Shown here in pieces: positions 21,553 to 25,045 of a DNA stretch of 25,045 nt. Source of the stretch: JBKBYG01 sp046313435. Its GTDB lineage: Bacteria > Pseudomonadota > Alphaproteobacteria > Rickettsiales > Arcanibacteraceae. The position numbers were made by a program, and so were the translations under genes. The notes beneath the pieces were generated by a model. That model saw nothing but the letters and a program-made list of their open reading frames with translations, was not told the DNA's origin and did not search any database. Each line of letters begins with the position of its first letter. Position 1 is the first letter of the stretch. The DNA lies in NCBI GenBank assembly GCA_046313435.1, contig JBKBYG010000021.1, forward strand, positions 1 through 25,045, given 5' to 3'.

Positions 21553-22368
21553 CTAATTATTTAAAGTAAAAATTGATGCAGAATCTTTTATAAATTTAAA
21601 CTTATTCTCCATACCAAGTATATTTTCAGTACATCCCAACATAAGAACCGAATATGGATTCATTAACTTTGTAAAATTATTTAAAATTTGAAGTTTAGTT
21701 GCTGAATCGAAATAGATTAAAACATTTCGACAAAGAATAATATCAAATTTTCCTAATCTATCAAAGTTTTCAATTAAATTAATTTTCTGAAACTCAACCA
21801 TTGATTTGATTTCATCTTTAATTTTCCAATTGTCCCCATGTTGTTCGAAATATTTTAACAGCAAAGTGATTGGCAGTCCACGCTGAACTTCAAATTGCGT
21901 GTAAATTCCTGATTTTGCTTTCTCCAGCACGTGTGTAGTTAAATCGGAAGCAAAAATTTCAAACTTATAGTTTCCAAAACCTGGCGCTTCTTTTAAAGAC
22001 ATAGCCACTGAATAAGGCTCTTGACCATTTGAGCATGCTGCACTCCATATGCGAAAACTTTTTTTATCTGGCGCTTGAGATTTAATATAAGGTATTACTA
22101 TAGATTTCATTTGTTCAAAAGGTTTAATATCTCTCATAAAGGATGATTCATTAGTAGTCATTGTCTCTACTACTTCATTAATTAAAGCTTCATCATTTAT
22201 GCTTTTTAATTTAGCTATAAGATCGACAACTTCATTTAAACCTAATTTTTTTGCAATAGGAATTAATCTTGAATCAATTAAATATTGTTTTTCTTTGGTA
22301 AGGGCTATACCTGAACGTTGTTTTATTAGTTTTGATATAAAGTCAAAATCTGAAGTAGAAAGGTCCAT
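21553..22368 (-). CDS. cheR: Chemoreceptor methyltransferase CheR
   Basis: A 271-residue enzyme that methylates glutamates of chemoreceptors using S-adenosylmethionine. A helical N-terminal domain (1-75) precedes TTNESSFMRD (71-80), a conserved CheR block. The SAM-binding segment is WSAACSNGQEPYSVAM (108-123), with FEIFASDLTTHVLEKA next, and NVLIYFD (215-221) of the CRNVLIYFD motif. An AAGGAA ribosome-binding site lies upstream. It is last in the order cheA-cheW-cheY-cheB-cheR, 15 bp from cheB. Confidence 0.95.
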   Translation of the reverse strand: MDLSTSDFDFISKLIKQRSGIALTKEKQYLIDSRLIPIAKKLGLNEVVDLIAKLKSINDEALINEVVETMTTNESSFMRDIKPFEQMKSIVIPYIKSQAPDKKSFRIWSAACSNGQEPYSVAMSLKEAPGFGNYKFEIFASDLTTHVLEKAKSGIYTQFEVQRGLPITLLLKYFEQHGDNWKIKDEIKSMVEFQKINLIENFDRLGKFDIILCRNVLIYFDSATKLQILNNFTKLMNPYSVLMLGCTENILGMENKFKFIKDSASIFTLNN

Positions 22369-22383
22369 ATTATTTTCCTTGTT

Positions 22384-23460
22384 TTATAACTCTTGTATAT
22401 GTTTTGCTATTTGATCAATGGGTAAGATACTATCTGCAATACCTTCTGCAGCAATAGCCCCTGGCATCCCCCAAACGATACTTGAAGCTTCATCCTGCGC
22501 TATTATTGTTGCACCTTGCTTAACAGCAATTTTGGAGCCCTCTAATCCATCCTTACCCATGCCTGTTAAAACTAAGATCAATAAATTCTTTTGATATATT
22601 GTTGTCAAACTTCTTAACATAGGATCTGCAGCTGGTTTGCAAAAATTCTCAGCTGGTCCGTCAGATAAATTTATATATATATTACTATCTTTTTTTTCTG
22701 CTAGCATATGATATCCTCCAGGAGCAATATATATGATACCAGATTCAACTTTTTCATCATTTTGTGCTTCTTTACATACTAATCCTGTGGATTTTGCTAT
22801 ACTCATTGCCAATTGTTGTGTAAAAAAAGGTGGCATATGTTGGGTAATGAAAATTGGAAAATTCTTGATAAATTCTTTTTTAAATCCATATAATAATTTT
22901 AATAAGGCTTGAGGGCCTCCTGTGGATGAAGCAATTGCAATTGCTGAAAATTTCTTTTTTATAGTATGGGCAGCTTTTGTAGGATTTTCTACATATCTAT
23001 TTATATTAGGTTTAAGTTTAACTGCTGTATGCCTGCGGTAAGCACCCCCTAAAGCTTTTATTTTTTCTATTAATTCCTTATTAAATGTTATTAATGAATT
23101 AGAATTATGAGAAGAAGGTTTTAAAATAAAATCTGAAGCTCCAGAATTTAATGCTTTTATTGTAAATTCACTATTTTCCTGAGTTAAAGAAGACACCATT
23201 ATAATTTGCAAGTCCGGTTTAATCTTGCGTAATTCTGGTAATGCAGATAAACCATCCATTATGGGCATTTCAATATCTAATAGCACAATTTCTAACTCAA
23301 ATTTCTTTAAGTAATCTAATGCTATTTTACCATTAGCTGCACTGGCAACTATTTTAATTTCAGGAGTAGTTTCTAAAGCTTTGAAGAGAAAATTTCTTAT
23401 AACAGCTGAATCATCAACTATCATTATCCTTATTGGCTCATTGATAAAATCAATACTCAC
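22384..23460 (-). CDS. cheB: Chemotaxis response regulator / protein-glutamate methylesterase CheB
   Basis: 358 residues: an N-terminal receiver domain (about 9-125, phosphoacceptor Asp62 in LLDIEMPIMDG, acidic pair Asp16-Asp17, Lys114) and a C-terminal methylesterase domain (about 170-356). The catalytic triad is intact: Ser179 in ASSTGGPQAL, His208 in ITQHMPP, and Asp304 in LTGMGKDG. It removes methyl groups from receptors when phosphorylated by CheA, opposing CheR. The gap to cheY is 39 bp. Length is typical. Confidence 0.96.
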   Translation of the reverse strand: MSIDFINEPIRIMIVDDSAVIRNFLFKALETTPEIKIVASAANGKIALDYLKKFELEIVLLDIEMPIMDGLSALPELRKIKPDLQIIMVSSLTQENSEFTIKALNSGASDFILKPSSHNSNSLITFNKELIEKIKALGGAYRRHTAVKLKPNINRYVENPTKAAHTIKKKFSAIAIASSTGGPQALLKLLYGFKKEFIKNFPIFITQHMPPFFTQQLAMSIAKSTGLVCKEAQNDEKVESGIIYIAPGGYHMLAEKKDSNIYINLSDGPAENFCKPAADPMLRSLTTIYQKNLLILVLTGMGKDGLEGSKIAVKQGATIIAQDEASSIVWGMPGAIAAEGIADSILPIDQIAKHIQEL

Positions 23461-23499
23461 AAAATCTACCTTTTTAGTTATACAAAACTCAATATTTTA

Positions 23500-23871
23500 C
23501 TATAAATCAATTATACCTAATTGATAAAATTTAGTTTTTATTATCTCATTGTCAAAAGGTTTCATAATAAATTCGTTAGCCCCAGAAATTAAAGCGGACT
23601 GAATTTTTCTAACATCATTTTCAGTAGTACAAAATATTACTTGTACAACATCGTACTCTTTCATAGACCGAAGTTTTTGCAAAAATTGCATACCGTCCAT
23701 TTCAGGCATATTCCAATCCAATATTATTACGTCAGGTTTTCTTTTTTTACATTCTTCCAACCCTTGATTACCATTTTCTGCTTCTCCTACTTCAAATGAT
23801 AATTCCTCAATTATACGCCTAGCAAATTTTCTTACTACTTTTGAATCATCAACAATCAAGCAATATTTCAT
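23500..23871 (-). CDS. cheY: Chemotaxis response regulator CheY
   Basis: A 123-residue stand-alone receiver domain. The acidic pair Asp8-Asp9 (IVDDS), phosphoacceptor Asp52 (IILDWNMPEMDG), Thr82-Thr83 region (FCTTEND) and Lys104 (FIMKPFD) are all present. It carries the phosphate signal from CheA to the flagellar motor. An AGAGGA ribosome-binding site is visible upstream. It lies 13 bp downstream of cheW and 39 bp upstream of cheB. Other single-domain receivers cannot be fully excluded, but the gene context makes CheY the best call. Confidence 0.92.
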   Translation of the reverse strand: MKYCLIVDDSKVVRKFARRIIEELSFEVGEAENGNQGLEECKKRKPDVIILDWNMPEMDGMQFLQKLRSMKEYDVVQVIFCTTENDVRKIQSALISGANEFIMKPFDNEIIKTKFYQLGIIDL

Positions 23872-23884
23872 ATTATTTTCCTCT

Positions 23885-24355
23885 TTAGTTGTTTTTTGCT
23901 ATTGATTGGAGTAATTTTTCTATATCCAAAATAATTAACAGCTTGTCTTTAAGGGGATATATACCAAGTGAAATATCCTTCAAATTACTTGGAAAATTTT
24001 CAGGGTTATGAATAAAGTCTTTTTTTGAGAGAGTAAGCACTTCACCTATAGAATCAACTATGAGACTATATAATTCACCTTGATACTCTACCACTATACT
24101 CATGCACTTATTCAATTCAATATTAGAATCAATATCAAGAATAAATTTTATATTTATTGCTGTAACTATTCTTCCTCTCAAATTCAATGAACCTGCTACT
24201 TCAACTGGCGCTAAGGGAATTGATGTAATTTTTTGTGGAGCAAGTATATCTCTTACTGCATAAACTGAAATTCCAAAATGCTGATCACCTATCTTTAAAG
24301 ATATATATTCTTTTTGATCATCAGTTTCTTTTAAATGAGATAAATCATTGTTCAT
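23885..24355 (-). CDS. cheW: Chemotaxis coupling protein CheW
   Basis: A 156-residue SH3-like adaptor that links CheA to chemoreceptors. After a short variable N-terminus come EYISLKIGDQHFGISVYAVRDIL, ITSIPLAPVEVAGSLNLRGRIVTAINI with the conserved NLRG, and YSLIVDSIGEVLTL, in the family order (quoted as consecutive family blocks). The ATG at 24355 lies inside the end of cheA (11-bp overlap), indicating translational coupling. Confidence 0.94.
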   Translation of the reverse strand: MNNDLSHLKETDDQKEYISLKIGDQHFGISVYAVRDILAPQKITSIPLAPVEVAGSLNLRGRIVTAINIKFILDIDSNIELNKCMSIVVEYQGELYSLIVDSIGEVLTLSKKDFIHNPENFPSNLKDISLGIYPLKDKLLIILDIEKLLQSIAKNN

Positions 24356-25045
24356 ATGCTTTTACTTTATCTCCTGAATTATATATTTCACTTACTGCTT
24401 CAATTAACCTATCACTATTAGTTTTAGCAATAAATTCGTAAAATAATCTATTATCTATACGATGAACATTATCTGTAGAATTTGATGATAAAGCTATAAT
24501 AGGGATATCCTTTAAATGCGGGTAATCTTTACAAATTTCTGCAAATTCTATCCCAGAGATTACAGGCATATTAATATCAGTAACAATAGCTGTAAAATTA
24601 TGATTTTTATCTAGTAACTCTAATGCTTTTTGAGCATTTTCAACTGTTATAACTTCATAACCTTTTGCAACTAATGCAGGTGGTATAAATTTTCTAAAGA
24701 AAGGACTATCATCAATTAATAGAATATTTCCTAATTTATCCTGATCTTCATTTGCCGCATCAAAATGATCCTTAAATATTTGTCTGAAATAATATTTTAT
24801 ATCAATAAGATCTGTAGTTTTACCTTCAATAACCATTGCTCCAAAAAAACTTTCATCATCTGAAGCAGGATTCAGTACTTCAATTGAATTTTCAACAATA
24901 TCCACTATCTCTTTAACAATTAATCCTAAGATTTTATCTTTATCATTAAATACAACTAATTGCTGTGCTCCTTCTGATGGTATTTGGTAATTAGGGTCAA
25001 GATTTGCTAAATACATTAAGGAATTTCTATATTGAACAACTTTTT
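24345..25045 (-). CDS. cheA: Chemotaxis histidine kinase CheA, C-terminal part with fused receiver domain (5' truncated by window edge)
   Basis: The frame runs off the right edge: codons upstream of the first ATG (25016) read VVQYRNSL, continuing the CheA P5 domain, so the real start is outside. Visible domains are the end of the CheW-like P5 domain (QQLVVFNDKDKILGLIVKEI, then FFGAMVIEGKTTDLIDI), and after a short linker a full receiver domain of about 115 residues: ILLIDDSPFFRKF, TAIVTDINMPVISGIEF with the phosphoacceptor Asp, and IIALSSNS. The usual Lys near the end seems to be in FIAKTNSD. Hybrid CheA with a C-terminal receiver is known in alphaproteobacteria and may serve as a phosphate sink. 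The kinase core is not in the window. Confidence 0.92.
   Translation of the reverse strand, partial: KVVQYRNSLMYLANLDPNYQIPSEGAQQLVVFNDKDKILGLIVKEIVDIVENSIEVLNPASDDESFFGAMVIEGKTTDLIDIKYYFRQIFKDHFDAANEDQDKLGNILLIDDSPFFRKFIPPALVAKGYEVITVENAQKALELLDKNHNFTAIVTDINMPVISGIEFAEICKDYPHLKDIPIIALSSNSTDNVHRIDNRLFYEFIAKTNSDRLIEAVSEIYNSGDKVKAYEQ

Overview
The window is very AT-rich and carries the marks of an obligately intracellular alphaproteobacterium of the order Rickettsiales. It has ankyrin-repeat proteins, a VirB8/VirB9 pair from a Rickettsiales-type type IV secretion system (T4SS), an aa3 cytochrome oxidase locus in the alphaproteobacterial order, and an HdaA homologue. It also encodes flagellar and chemotaxis proteins (a FliX fragment at the left edge, CheA-CheW-CheY-CheB-CheR at the right edge), which classical Rickettsia, Anaplasma and Ehrlichia lack. 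This points to a motile lineage such as the Midichloriaceae or a relative; that assignment is inference. No rRNA, tRNA, CRISPR or IS element was seen.

Layout, left to right. (1) 1-273: 3' end of fliX. (2) 406-3417: a 1003-aa ankyrin/coiled-coil protein with a duplicated internal module and a hydrophobic, glycine/alanine-rich C-terminus, a strong effector candidate. (3) 3531-6433: an NTF2/SnoaL-like protein, an AI-2E/PerM-family permease, HdaA (TTG start) and a prepilin-like protein, tightly packed. (4) 6611-13103: cytochrome c oxidase genes in the order coxB, coxA, a 136-aa glycine-zipper duplication protein, terminator, ctaB, a 38-aa membrane protein, ctaG, a second prepilin-like paralogue, ctaE. 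(5) 13299-14219: an AEC-family transporter.

(6) 14336-18629 looks like a host-interaction island. It holds a protein with the three-fold repeat of the eukaryotic mitochondrial carrier family (SLC25), a GNAT acetyltransferase, three tandem paralogous membrane proteins on the minus strand that share an acidic-dileucine-like ENTPLL motif, and a second ankyrin protein. (7) 18641-25045, all minus strand: a chemotaxis block cheA(partial, with C-terminal receiver domain)-cheW-cheY-cheB-cheR, then fumC-virB8-virB9.

Functionally the window combines aerobic respiration (cox genes and fumarase), replication-initiation control (HdaA), motility and chemotaxis, and a secretion-plus-effector set. The most unusual content is the mitochondrial-carrier-like gene and the three ENTPLL membrane proteins next to the T4SS genes. 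Also unusual are two non-oxidase gene types inserted in the oxidase cluster: the prepilin paralogues and the glycine-zipper protein, the latter preceded by a perfect 15-bp hairpin.
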